Source: Artemisia argyi
Lineage: Eukaryota; Streptophyta; Magnoliopsida; Asterales; Asteraceae
Assembly (NCBI GenBank): GCA_030686995.1
Contig: CM060706.1
Location: forward strand, 143,798,505 to 143,862,504
DNA length: 64,000 nt
Reading direction: 5' to 3'
This document shows positions 45,558-56,299 of this stretch, piece by piece. Positions within the stretch are counted from its first letter, which is position 1, and the number at the start of each line of letters is the position of its first letter. Below the pieces are notes generated by a model. That model saw only the letters and a list, made by a program, of their open reading frames with translations, ran no database searches and was not told the origin of the DNA. Position numbers and translations under genes: made by a program.

Positions 45558-46092
45558 AGTTCCTTAATTAATCTATATCTGACATCTCGCAGCGGAGCGC
45601 GGTTAAAAAAAATCCTCGTTATCAAGACATTTTTTACAAATAAAGTTACGACTATATCTAACAATTTGTAGCAAACGATAGTGTAGCCAATTGTCACATA
45701 TCACAATTTTTATTTTACATGCAAACATCTGCCGAATATAGTTTTTCATTGAAGTAATTTTCACTTAAATTTTACCGAGTTGTCGTAGAGCTTGCATCAA
45801 ATAGATTTGCTAAGATATATATGCTTTTAAAATATGTTTAATCTTTTAAAAATGCATGCAAATATTAATCGATTATCATATCTGTGTAGTTGGCAATTTT
45901 CTTAAACACTTGAAACAAAATAGTATTTGTATCATGACTTCGGCATGTGAAAGGAAGTGTCATTTTCCGAGCTTTATATTATACCGATTTTGTTAAGATA
46001 TGCCTTGTAAGTTTTTATAGATGGAATCAACAATTTTACTTAACTGTATTATATGTTATCATGTGTTTCACAGTTTCAGATTCTAGTAACAT
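45558..46092. other. AT-rich spacer
   Basis: No gene or repeat recognised. Confidence 0.5.
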
Positions 46093-46095
46093 TTA

Positions 46096-46184
46096 GGCTG
46101 GGTTTGTTTTTTGTTTTTTTGCCTCTTAACAGCTTTTGAATGGGCATTATGTCTGAATCGGTCAGACATTTTGACGTTCTCACC

Positions 46185-46221
<37 letters not shown>

Positions 46222-46471
46222 CGTTCAGACGCGTTCAGATGCAGTAAGATCTTAATGGTTTAAACTTGAGAGAGGTGTCTGAATGCGTCTTGTTGCCTCT
46301 TGCTGACACAAATAAAAACCAAAAAAAAAAAAAAAAAAAAAAAAAAAATTAGTACGAGCAAGCAAATGTGCGGTTCAAACATGAGTATTTTTTTTCCCCG
46401 TTCAGATACGGTCAGATTCAGATGTGCGGTTCAGATTCAGATTCAGACCCTCTTAACAAACAAACACCACC
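46096..46471. mobile_element. PIF/Harbinger-type MITE, 376 bp
   Basis: Ends GGCTGGGTTTGTTTTTTG and, reverse-complemented, GGTGGTGTTTGTTTGTT. Flanked by TTA at 46093-46095 and 46472-46474. Contains a T36 run (46186-46221), an A28 run (46321-46348) and repeated TTCAGA(C/T) motifs. Confidence 0.75.
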
Positions 46472-46500
46472 TTAGTCAGTTGTCCCAATAAGAAATATAA

Positions 46501-47159
46501 GGCTGGCCATAGTAAGGCGATCCAATCCTCCCATTTTTTTCTGTCATGTCAGCTTTCTCTCCAGCGACCTGCAGGCGATTAGGTGCCCCAGTAAGGGCGA
46601 CCAAGTTCAATTTTTTTTTTTTTTTTTTTTAAATACAAACTTAATAACTAAAACATTAATTTCATTAATAATTCAAATAGTACATCGAATGAAAACATAA
46701 AATAAACATCCTATAAACATAAACTTAAAATTTAATTATAATATGTGTGATCCCACGTTTGAGAGTTATTAGAGTCGTAACCGTCGTCGTAAGGATCAAA
46801 GCTCGCCAACCTCTTTGCTTCTAACTGAGCTTCCAACATGCTCAACTCCCGTTCCTTGTTAGAGTTCTAGCCACCATTATCAGCTGCCACATTTTCTTCA
46901 AAACTTAGCTGAAAATGATCTAGACGAGGAAGTTGTTATTGTTACTCAAAAAGGCAATAAATAAATAAATAAAATAATAATAATAATAATAAGAAAAAAA
47001 AGAAAAGAAATAGTACTCGGTCGAGATCACGACCTCTTTTCCATCTTTTCCTCCCTCAACTCGGTCGCGACCGAGTGTGCACAATAAGGCCGACCAAGAT
47101 TGACCTACACGACCGACTTGGTCGACGTCTTTTCTGTGGGCAACCTAATAGACATAGCC
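46501..47159 (-). mobile_element. PIF/Harbinger-like deletion derivative with ORF relic
   Basis: Ends GGCTGGCCATAGTAAGG and, reverse-complemented, GGCTATGTCTATTAGG form a degenerate inverted repeat. The left flank is TAA and the right AAA, so the TSD is not clean. Inside are AGTAAGGGCGACC, shared with 49855-50094, a coding relic on the minus strand and the perfect palindrome CTCGGTCGCGACCGAG (47062-47077). Confidence 0.5.
46732..46935 (-). pseudogene. Coding relic inside the 46501-47159 element
   Basis: Minus-strand frame open for about 66 codons except one TAG, ending at TAA 46732-46734. It reads ERELSMLEAQLEAKRLASFD, then an acidic Asp/Tyr/Asn tail. The helical Glu/Leu/Lys pattern resembles the C-termini of MYB/NAM-like proteins carried by Harbinger elements, but I cannot name it. 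No start codon is evident. Confidence 0.35.
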
Positions 47160-47286
47160 AAACATAAGGTAGACTACATTAATGAAATTCAAAAGCAGTA
47201 GTTCATGTCAATTAGAGAAGCAGTTGTCATAACACAGGCTTTGTGAAAAAGTGTTGCTATTTATGGTCCACTGGGTGAAGCTTATT

Positions 47287-47347
47287 AAGTTAAGCGAGCC
47301 TATGTGAGAGTAGTACCGGGTTGGGTGACCAACCGGGAAGTCCTCAC
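47287..47347 (+). other. 5S rRNA-derived sequence (box A, IE, box C)
   Basis: Contains GTTAAGCGAGCCT (box A), GAGAGTAGTAC (intermediate element) and GGGTGACC-AACCGGGAAGTCCTCA (box C region), matching the 3' half of plant 5S rRNA with a few changes. The 5' half of 5S is absent. Such domains occur in Cassandra TRIM LTRs and SINE3-type elements. I do not see clear LTR ends, so the carrier is unresolved. Confidence 0.7.
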
Positions 47348-48040
47348 TTGAGGACCACAAGCTCTAATGATATCAACCAACTGCCTAGTGCAGTTGGCCA
47401 CCAACTACTTTAGAAGCCTCGGCCCAACCATGTGATGTCTTGATCCAACCATGTGATGGTTGAGCATTGAGTGGAGGTATTTTACAAGCATCAAACCTTT
47501 GCTGGGTAAGGTTGATGGGTACCATTATGGTACACAGGGTTAAGGTGTCCCTGTCAATCTACACTTTTGATCCAACATCAGTATCATTTTACTAACATTA
47601 ATAAAACTAGTCATTACCAAACACACCCGACACATATACACATCGAATGCCCACACTAGTTTTAGCGTCAGCGTTGACTCACCATCGCCAAAACTATAAC
47701 GGCAACCACGTATTCGTGTAACATGAAAGTAATAACAACTATTTATAAATAGGTTATATCACTTGTATTTTCGTCAAATTAGAATGGAATACTGATAGGG
47801 AATTGATACTCACATCACAAAAATTGATACACACACCACAATATCACATCAATAATGCATATATTACAATATGATATGTGCATTAATTTATATGGTGTGA
47901 GTATCACTCCTCAAAATCGTGATACTGATATCATATTTACATTTATCAACATTATTGTTGGGTGATATAGTAGTATTGAATAACGGCATGCTGGCTTAAA
48001 CGTGGGAACACGTGGTACGTAAATTAGACTAACAAATGAA

Positions 48041-48272
48041 AACATGATTTGGATGGCTTGTTGTCATGAGATGTGGGAAACCATAGTTTTATGTTTAATT
48101 CGTTTCATAGCACCCGAATAAATATGATTTAAATCTTACGCCCTATATGGTTTAATAACATGATTTGGATGGCTTGTTGTCATGAGATGTGGGAAACCAT
48201 AGTTTTATGTTTAATTCGTTTCATAGCACCCGAATAAATATGATTTAAATCTTACTCCCTATATGGTTTAAT
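48041..48272. repeat. 116-bp tandem duplication
   Basis: 48041-48156 and 48157-48272 are nearly identical; one G/T difference noted in TTAC(G/T)CCC. A recent local duplication. Confidence 0.95.
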
Positions 48273-48892
48273 TATATATTTGATTAATGTTATACTAGTG
48301 ATACAATAGAAAATATTATCAAACATCTAGTCAAAATCCATTACAGCATACAAAAAGATGGAGATCCTAGTTGGACGAGATATCTATTTGATACATTTGT
48401 ATTTATATTTGCTCGTTATAGGATATTATTATGTTAAGTTAATATTCCTTTCAAGATTAGTGAATTATACGTCATGAAGTGTATCAATTATATTGATGGG
48501 CTCAAAGAAAAAAATATATATATGTTTTGGAGATGCCAAATAATTTTTTCAAATTTGGATAATGTGCACCTATCACTATTCTAGTACAAGTTGCATACTA
48601 CGTATAATTTAAAGTTGGTACTCCAATAATTTGGCCATACTAAAGAACACGCCTGCAGTTATGTCTTTTGAAAGAAAAAAAAATTACTTGTTATCCAAAA
48701 TAATGAACTTCATTCGGATAATGGTATGTACTTCTATAGCTCATATAGCTCACCAAGGTATGGAACTCTTAAATGTACACATAAAATAGAAGATGATGTA
48801 AGAAGAGTATGAGAAAAAGCAATGAATTTAGATCACCGATTAATAATTTGAAGACCTCATATTCTTTTGTCAGTGGAAATTATTGACTTGCA
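48273..48892. other. AT-rich spacer
   Basis: No gene or repeat recognised. Confidence 0.5.
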
Positions 48893-48900
48893 CTTGCATG

Positions 48901-49307
48901 TAGGGGTGTCATTCGGGTCAACCCGACCCGATAAGCCTCTATCGGGTCGGGTCTATCGGGTTTTCGAAAAATAAAAATTAACCCGCAACCTGATCCGATA
49001 AGGAATCGGGTTATCGGGTTCGGGTCTATCGGGTTATCGGGTTTATCGGGTTCGGGTTATCGGGTTCGGGTTATCGGGTTATCGGGTTTAGTTCAAAAAT
49101 TATAAAACTTTTAATGGGTTATTATAGCTTATCGGGTTATCGGGTCAACCCGATAACGAAATAATTAAGACCCGCAACCCGACCCTATAAGGCTATCGGG
49201 TTTATCGGGTTGACCCGATAACCCGATAAGGTATATTGGACCCGAATCAACCCGACCCTATAAGGCCTTATCGGGTTCGGGTCGGGTCGACCCATATGAC
49301 ACCCCTA
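48901..49307. mobile_element. hAT-type MITE with ATCGGGTT repeats, 407 bp
   Basis: Ends TAGGGGTGTCAT and, reverse-complemented, TAGGGGTGTCATATGGGTC. Perfect 8-bp duplication CTTGCATG at 48893-48900 and 49308-49315. The body is built largely from ATCGGGTT and its complement AACCCGAT, so it can fold back on itself. Confidence 0.9.
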
Positions 49308-49371
49308 CTTGCATGTACTATTTTGTTTTTTTCTTATTCTTTTTTAAAAGAAAATTCTTACATCTTACATT

Positions 49372-49530
49372 TTTATTTTATTTTATTTTTTTTTTTTTTT
49401 TTTAACAGCGGATTCTTACATCTTACATTGCATATCTCACAAACAATATTTTACATGTGCTTTTAATGAGATTTGAACCGAGAACCTCTTGACTGGACTA
49501 ATCACATACCATTTAGCCAAAGATAATTGG
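49372..49530 (-). mobile_element. tRNA-derived SINE-like sequence with poly(A) tail
   Basis: On the minus strand TGGCTAAATGG (box A-like) and GGTTCAAATCTC (box B) are spaced as in tRNA-derived SINEs, followed by an ~80-bp body and an A-rich tail (A18 then AATAAAATAAAA). An 18-bp direct repeat ATTCTTACATCTTACATT at 49354-49371 and 49412-49429 lies either side of the tail. Boundaries are uncertain. Confidence 0.5.
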
Positions 49531-49548
49531 TTGTATTTACATCTTTCT

Positions 49549-49589
<41 letters not shown>

Positions 49590-49851
49590 ATAAAAAATAA
49601 AATAAAATTGTGACTATTTTATAATTTCACGCGTACAAAGAGTTTTGATATTGAAATTAATATAACATGCTCTCTCATTGCATAATACTCCCTATTTGTT
49701 GTCTAAAATGTGTTATTAGTTGCTTTTCTCATGTTATTCTTATTTCCACTGTTTTAATACATAACTAAATTAACATTAATAGTAACTTTTATTATTCGGA
49801 ATTCCGGATTAAGCACCATTACTTTAATAACTCGGACTACTTAAGGCTGGA
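49531..49851. other. AT-rich spacer with (AAT)n run
   Basis: A trinucleotide AAT run at ~49551-49583; otherwise no gene or element seen. Confidence 0.5.
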
Positions 49852-49854
49852 TGC

Positions 49855-50094
49855 AATAAGAAGAGATAATATCTCTCAATTTCACTGCCACGTCAGTTTT
49901 CTCTCTCCAGCAACCTTCAGACGATTGACTGCCCCAGTAAGGGCGACCATTTAATAACGGTTAGAATTCAAAACTTACAAACAATATGTGTCGATCGTGA
50001 TCACGACTGAGTTACACAAAAATCACCATGCGATCAACATGCTACAGAAAGGAGATCGACACCTGCTCGATCATGGGTGCTTACTGGGACTAGC
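49855..50094. mobile_element. Short relative of the 46501-47159 element (MITE)
   Basis: Ends GGCTGGATGCAATAAG and, reverse-complemented, GCTAGTCCCAGTAAG. A ~58-bp internal block with TCTCTCTCCAGCAACCTTCA and CCCCAGTAAGGGCGACC matches 46548-46603. Lacks the coding relic. TSD not clean. Confidence 0.55.
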
Positions 50095-51362
50095 ATAATA
50101 TATTTCTCATGCTTATTTCCAAACTTTACAGTGCCTGTATTTGTTCCAATCAGTTAGATGTTTAATGCATTCTTCATTCTTGTCAATTTGTGAATTTTTA
50201 ATTAACTTGAATAAACTAGGTTGCTAATTTACATATCTTTCTTACCCCATTTTTCTGTTATATGGCTGGTACATAGATTGATTCAAACGAATACGTCAAA
50301 AGTCTTCTTGCATATTATTGGAGGTCGTGTTTGAACACTTGTTAATATTTGTCCATGTTACATACATGCATCTTATATTTCCATAAATGTACATGACTGC
50401 TTTACTTATCCATGACATCATACATATGCTCCATCATCAACTTTAACTTTCCAATCTTTATCCTTTCAAAAACCAATCATCTAGCGTAGGACAAAATCAT
50501 ACATTATTTATTTTCTTTTGATAACCTTAGACGCATGTAATGTTAAAAGTTAAGCTCACAAATTTTGAAATGCCTACCAAATTAGAAAGTTATCCCTTAC
50601 ACGTGGAGTTTTAGTGATATCTATAAGACTATAACTAACACGTTTTTTATGTCATGTCTAATGATAATTAACAAACAAAGACTAAATTATCCACGGGTTA
50701 GCCACGATAGCAAGATTGTAATTACGTGTATAACCTCCTTTGTCCCGAAAATGGAGAAATGAATTGTGTTAGTTTTAACTTACTTTATTTTTCATAGTGG
50801 TAATCGTTAATAACTTCACATATAGTTTGAAATGAGGTATTATATATAGTGTTTAAGCATATTTATATCCTTGACAATTATTTTTGTTATAAAACTTACC
50901 AATCCTGTAACGTAATACTCTATACGATAATATCTGCTCTCCATTTTTGTTTTTATGTACGTACTGGAATACTTGATGGTAGTCTTTTTGTTCTTCAATT
51001 CAAACTTGATTTTTGTAAGTTTTTAAATGTGTATATATTTTAATTTAGATTCTCAAGCTTGTGTGATTAATTTGTATTTGGTATCTATAGCCTTGAAGTA
51101 TTTTGGATGTTCGTGTATAATTTGTGTTAGTACAATATTGTTATGTGATTAAGTCATTAAATCACCTAACACACGTAATTGAATTAAGATGGACTTTAAA
51201 CTTTTAAAAGAATCAACTTAACTACACGTAATATCGATGGGATGGAATGTTACACGGTAGTTGATAGTTCACTTCACATAGTTTTGTTAGTCGTTTTAAT
51301 TTGCAAGTATAAAGTCGTACCATATAAAATAATCGTAAGTGATCACAAATGTTTCTTATACT
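50095..51362. other. AT-rich intergenic stretch
   Basis: No supported gene, RNA or element boundary. Confidence 0.5.
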
Positions 51363-51570
51363 CGTGTGTAAGTGGTTAGAAGTGTTTACGAGGTTTTTTC
51401 ATAAGTTTCTTTTAGAGGGACAAAACCACATAGTTACTATCGGGGTGTTGCAAAACTAGATTAACACATACATAATAGTTTCGATAATCTAGTAACAAAT
51501 ACAACATCAAACACGTATTCAAGGTCATTAAGATTAATGCAACATTAAACACTTATATAAAGTCATTAAC
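51363..51570. repeat. Left copy of host duplication flanking the Tat element (208 bp)
   Basis: Matches 62223-62444 except for two substitutions and a 14-bp gap after TTCTTTTA. It ends exactly where the truncated LTR begins. Confidence 0.95.
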
Positions 51571-52133
51571 AAAACTGGGGCACCTCTCTATAGACTTGGT
51601 TAGGCCCGAGCCTTGAGAGGGTGAGTTATGACTGTTAAGATCTTCGAGTAAGCTGCTAAGAAAGAAACACCGTTAGCCTCACCGCGGAAGGGGTGTTCCG
51701 CGGTCAACCTCCGGTGTGAGAGTAAGTGTATGATATAGAGGTAAAGTATTTAAAATGAAGTGTGAGAGAGAGAAAGGATCTGATCTAAAAGTGAACCTTT
51801 TTACTCTTTATATAGGCCAAACATACTTGTCCTTTTCGACCGTTTATGCATGTTTCTCGGAATTGCGCACTCCCCTTATTGTTCGGCTTATTCCATGATC
51901 ATGTACCATCTGTCCTTTTTGTCTCTGATCCATTGTATGACAGCTGTTTGTACTATCGCTTTAATCCGCGTCCTTGGTTAGTCCGGATATATCGATGTCT
52001 GCGGGCTATCATGTTTGTTTCACCGGGCTAGGCTGCGGAGCGTGTGTTCCGCGGTTGTACCTTCGGACCATGGAGTGTGATGTGGTTCCTTTGGGTTGTT
52101 CTTGTTTGCGTCCGGGGAACCTATACGTGATCA
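51571..52133 (-). repeat. 3' LTR of Tat element, missing 9 terminal nt
   Basis: Compared with 61651-62222, the outer (left) end lacks TGTTAGTAC. The inner end starts TGATCACG on the minus strand, next to the purine tract. Confidence 0.9.
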
Positions 52134-52150
52134 AGTCCCCCCAGTCTAGT
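52134..52150 (-). other. Polypurine tract of Tat element
   Basis: On the minus strand AGACTGGGGGGACT directly precedes the 3' LTR. Confidence 0.8.
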
Positions 52151-52509
52151 ATATTTGTGGTCTAGACCAAATATACTTGACTCGTTGGTTTAACGCGGCT
52201 CTATCTGCCCGCGGCATCTGAATTGGCATGCTGCTGACTGGGCTTTTCACTAATCAGTTTTTTCTTCATGCCAGCTGTTGTTGGTATTCGCGAGGTGTTT
52301 TAATCCACTTATTTACTGACTGATGTGACGTTTTGACGGCTGACCGTTCGTCTTCTGCGTCAATCGCAACCGTTAAGTTGGGGTGGTTTCGAACCACACG
52401 ATCTGAAAGTGGGGTACGTGTCACGTGTTTATACCTTTGATTTGAGGTGTGGGACACGTGTTGCTGCCTCGTCTTTTTGATCAAGAAAGAGAGTAGGTGT
52501 GCTTGTGGG

Positions 52510-52517
52510 TATAAGTA
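52510..52517 (+). promoter_or_regulatory. TATA box of antisense ORF
   Basis: TATAAGTA within GGGTATAAGTACCCCC, 178 bp before the ATG at 52695, on the strand opposite to pol. Confidence 0.5.
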
Positions 52518-53394
52518 CCCCCCCCCTTGGGTCATTGTTTGCACTTTTTTTACACACACTTAATATTTTACCACTCTCTATTGTCCGCTCCTCTTTCGTT
52601 GGCTGTTTGTTCCATATTTCTGGCTATAGACTTCACAGGTTAGGTTTCACACCATCCCTTATTTTCTCTTCTTTTTGCGTTTTAATAGCCTAGGATGACG
52701 GCCGATCATATAGATACCACTTATTCGAAACTTTCACAAGTGGAAGTGGACGAATTTTGTAGGAAATATCATATTCCCGGTCATCTTTTGCCGGAGGCCC
52801 CTGGTCCTCTTATTAGTATTAAGGATGCTCCCGAGGGTAAGATAGGTGTCTACACTAGGTTTTTTGAGATGGGTAATTTTAGGATTCCGCTTTCGGCCTT
52901 CCTCCTTAAGGTTTTAGAATATTATCAAATACATCTTTCTCAGTTGTCCGTCTTAGCGGCTTTCCGGATTAGCCATTTTGAAATTTTGTGTCGTGTACAC
53001 GGGGGTATCCCTACTCTGCCGCTGTTTAGGAAGTTTTATTGGGCTGGTGTAAATAATGGCTGGCTGACTATAGAGAAGAGGAAGGGTCCAAAGTCTTTGG
53101 TGGTCCCCGTTTGATATACCTTGGTCCTTGATTCTGTAAAGCACTGGAAGGATCATTTCTTCTTTGTTAAACGCACCATTTTTCCTCTTTCCATCCCTTG
53201 GTCTGACAAGGTTTCCGCTGACCTTGACCCGCCGCCTTCTGACGCGGATGTGGACCGCGGACTTTTGGAGCTCCTTACCACTAAAAGGGCTGCCTTCAAA
53301 AAGTATCCGGAGGAGTTTTTAAATGTCATAGGGTTGAGCCATACATGGGATGATGATACTAGTCGTCCTACGTTTTTGTGGCCGGATGAACAGG

Positions 53395-53400
53395 GTGGGT

Positions 53401-53459
<59 letters not shown>

Positions 53460-53493
53460 TGTAACGGGTTTGTATATGTTTTTGTTTTTGCAG
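53395..53493 (+). other. Intron 1 of antisense ORF with T57 run
   Basis: GTGGGTG donor after CAGG and TTTTTGCAG acceptor; 99 bp of which 57 are one T run (53402-53458). Splicing restores a frame reading DEQEMDLFAF. Confidence 0.7.
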
Positions 53494-53781
53494 AGATGGA
53501 TTTGTTTGCGTTTATTAGCCAACCTGATCCCTTCAAGGTGAAGACTGGGGAAAGAACTTTGAAGAAGAATGAACCTACGCTGCGTGCAGAAACGGCGGAC
53601 CGGGTGATCGAGCCCTCTGAGAATGTGATTTCCTTGGTTCAACGCACCGTGGTTGAGGAGATAGCGGATGAAAAGGCGAGGAAGAAGTCGGGGAAAAGGA
53701 AGGTTACCATTAGTGCTCCCCCCAAGCCCAGCAAGAAAAGGCTTGTTTCCTTGGCTATCAAAGAGACCGGAGAAGACTCAG

Positions 53782-53869
53782 GTACGCATTATCCTTTTTC
53801 CGCATGCTCCGCTATATTCTTTCGTTTCTTCTTTTTATTTATTATATATATACTCCCTTTGTTTTTTAG
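53782..53869 (+). other. Intron 2 of antisense ORF
   Basis: GTACGC donor after GACTCAG and TTTTTTAG acceptor, 88 bp. Splicing joins EDS to GAALLDTTPAHPE. Confidence 0.7.
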
Positions 53870-55670
53870 GTGCTGCGCTTTTGGATACCACTCCCGCGCA
53901 TCCGGAGCTCCAGGATGAATCCGGTGATGGGTTAGAGCGTTCGGGTCCGCATACGGATGCCAACATAATGAAGAATGTGACCATTCTTTCTTCTGACTCC
54001 ACCGCATCTCCTCATCCGAAGGCTACTGAACAGTCTTCCACTCCTTCTGCTTCTGCTGCAACTCCTCATCTTCAAGACAAAGTTGTTGAGGAGCCTCGCG
54101 CCACTTCTGCTGGGTCCACTCATGTTCCCTCGGGTTCAGCTGAATTGAATGTGGAGAGTCCGGGTTCTGGTCCTTTTGAGGAGAATTCCGGGCATTTGAA
54201 TGTTGCTAACGAGGAGGAGGGGAATTCAGATGATTTCTACCAGTCGCTATCTGTTGACACCGCTCAAGCTCCATCTATCTATGTTCCTAAGTGGGCTGCT
54301 ACAAATGGTTTCAAGATGGACGACCCATGGGTTTGCCGGAGTCTTGTTGATAACTTTCCCACCCGCGGCTATGTGTCTGTTCTTAGGAACATGGGAGCGA
54401 AAGAGTTGTTGGATCATTACAACCTGCTGTCTTCTCAACAGTTTAGTGCGGGTGGAGAAGTTAGGTTGAGGTTGGAACATGAGTTGCAGGCTGTGGGAAA
54501 GTTGGAACGCAAGTTGCAGAGAAAGGAGAAGATAATTGGATCTTTGAGGGAGAAGGTTGAGTGCGAGTCTTCGCGGATGGCCGAAGCTCGCGGTAAAATC
54601 TCTAAGTTGGAGGGGATGATTGAGTCTCGAGATAAGGAGATTGCTGACCTTCGGTCGGAGAACCTTTCTTTGTCCGGGAAAGTCGAGCATCTTGCTGGTT
54701 TATCAGAGCTGGAGATTCAGAATAAGGAGTTGGAGAATGTGAAGAAAGAATTGTCTGAGAAGGTGGCTGGTCTGGAGATCGTGTGTAGCACGCTCGAGGG
54801 GCAAGTGAAAGGAGAGGAATGTCTGAACAAGATGTTTGAGGAGAGGGAAGAGGTTATCCGGGAAAGCTTTAAGGAACAGATATCCGAACTGGACGCCCGG
54901 CTAAATGTTCTTAATGCCGAGTTTGATGCGGAGTTATTTCCTCGGATGTTGATGGCCGTAGAGGGGAAGAGATGGGTTATCGGTCATGGTTTTCGCCGAG
55001 CTTTCCAGAAGTTCAAAGAATGTGACGAGTTGAAGACAAGGCTTGGGGATTGTATTTCGGCCGCCATTGCAGAGGGTCTTCGTCAGGGGTTGGAAGCTGA
55101 CATAGAGCATGGGCGTAAGGGTACCGAGCTAGCGGATGTGGAAGCCTATGATCCACGGGCTAAAGAAACTTTTACCGAGGCTGTGGTCAGGTTGGGGAAT
55201 GTGCCATTCCCCTTGTTAGATTCTCTTGAAGCCTGTAAGGACTCACCTCTGGAATTTCTTATGTCCCAGCTTGTGTTGGAAGAAGTCCGTCTTCTGGGGT
55301 CGACTGAAATTACTTTCGGACCCCCGGTCGCGGAGGAGCGCATCTTGCCGGATTCCTTGCTTAAACGGTTGTGTAATAGGCCGGGCACTGTAGCTTCCTA
55401 CAAAGCTATCAAGAACAAGAAATATGGTAAAGAGTTTGATTTTTCCTTGACAGTTCCTCGCCTGATCCCCTCCAGGATCCAGCAGTGCATTCTTCTGGGG
55501 GTGGGGTGAATGTTAACCCATCCGCCCCCCTTACCGATCCTGAGGGAGATGACGAAGCTCAACGTGAATTGGAATACACTGACAATGAGTTGTTTGATTT
55601 CGCCATCCTTGATCAGCCTGAGAATCCTGCCGTGGAAGAGTCGCAGCATAAACCTTCTTTGGAGAAGTAG

Positions 55671-56299
55671 GATGGTCCCTTGGCAGCATTTCTGGGGGTA
55701 TTTTGACTATACCGCCCTTGCCAACACATTTGTGAAGCTTTTAATTATCTTTGTCTTAGTTGTCCGGACATGCGTATCCGGTGATAGAAATAGGGGTATC
55801 CGCGGCTTGTGCGGTTACTACTGGTTTATTTCTTTTTTTTTTTTTTTTTTTTTTTTTTCAAAAAAGGAGTATGTTTGTAGATGGTCAATGGGTCTGTAGT
55901 GCCACTTATATGCCTTGATTAATGATTTTTGCGGCCAATGGGTGTATAGTACCACTTACATGGCTTAGTATATATGTATATATATATACTTGTGTCCGCT
56001 GGGCTTGCAATACCACTTACGCGTTTATGATTGCCCGCATATGTTTGTTGCGGGAGCGGTTGCAGTTGGTTGGTCTATGATACCATTTATGAATATGTTG
56101 TGCATATGTACGAAAACAAAGATGATAAAATTAGAAAGACAACGAAGTAATTATTAGGAAACATTTGTGGAGTTGATCAGACTCCACGTTTTATTCATAA
56201 AAGAAAACAGGACATAAACTTAAACCTTCATAATGATGAGTTTCTGCTGCCGGGTAGAACCGCGGCCAGTTTGCAGGGACCACTTACACTTAGAAAATA
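55671..56299. repeat. Convergent intergenic region with ~55-70-bp degenerate repeats
   Basis: Between the 3' ends of the antisense ORF and pol. Four copies of CAATGGGTCTGTAGTGCCACTT-like units (55884-56095) are separated by TTGCGG/GTCCGC spacers; a T26 run lies at 55833-55858. Confidence 0.7.

Larger units (their letters stand above)
52695..55670 (+). pseudogene. Antisense ORF of Tat element: gypsy-type transposase-domain/coiled-coil protein, three exons
   Basis: Exon 1 52695-53394, exon 2 53494-53781, exon 3 53870-55670. Exon 1 encodes the domain annotated in plants as 'putative gypsy type transposon' (VDEFCRKYHIPGHLLPEAPG, GVYTRFFEMGNFRIPLSAFL), with TGA at 53112-53114 in place of a likely Cys codon. 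Exon 2 opens EMDLFAFISQPDP and turns Lys-rich, nuclear-signal-like. Exon 3 is Ser/Pro-rich, then has IYVPKWAATNGFKMDDPWVC, a coiled coil of ~150 residues and a conserved C-terminal domain (GKRWVIGHGFRRAFQKF). A 1-base loss near 55451 shifts the last ~70 codons. Transcribed towards pol, ending ~630 bp from it. Function unproven. Confidence 0.75.

Noticed and set aside
47287..47347. A functional 5S rRNA gene
   Set aside because: Only the 3' half with changes is present; the 5' half and typical terminator context are missing.
48901..49307. Interstitial telomere repeat
   Set aside because: The unit is ATCGGGTT, not TTTAGGG, and lies within clear hAT-type ends.
49440..49530. A tRNA gene
   Set aside because: Box A and B resemble a tRNA but no cloverleaf or acceptor stem closes; a SINE head fits better.
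53153..53642. Minus-strand ORFs with Lys runs opposite the antisense gene
   Set aside because: They come from the intronic T57 run and shadow the real plus-strand exons.
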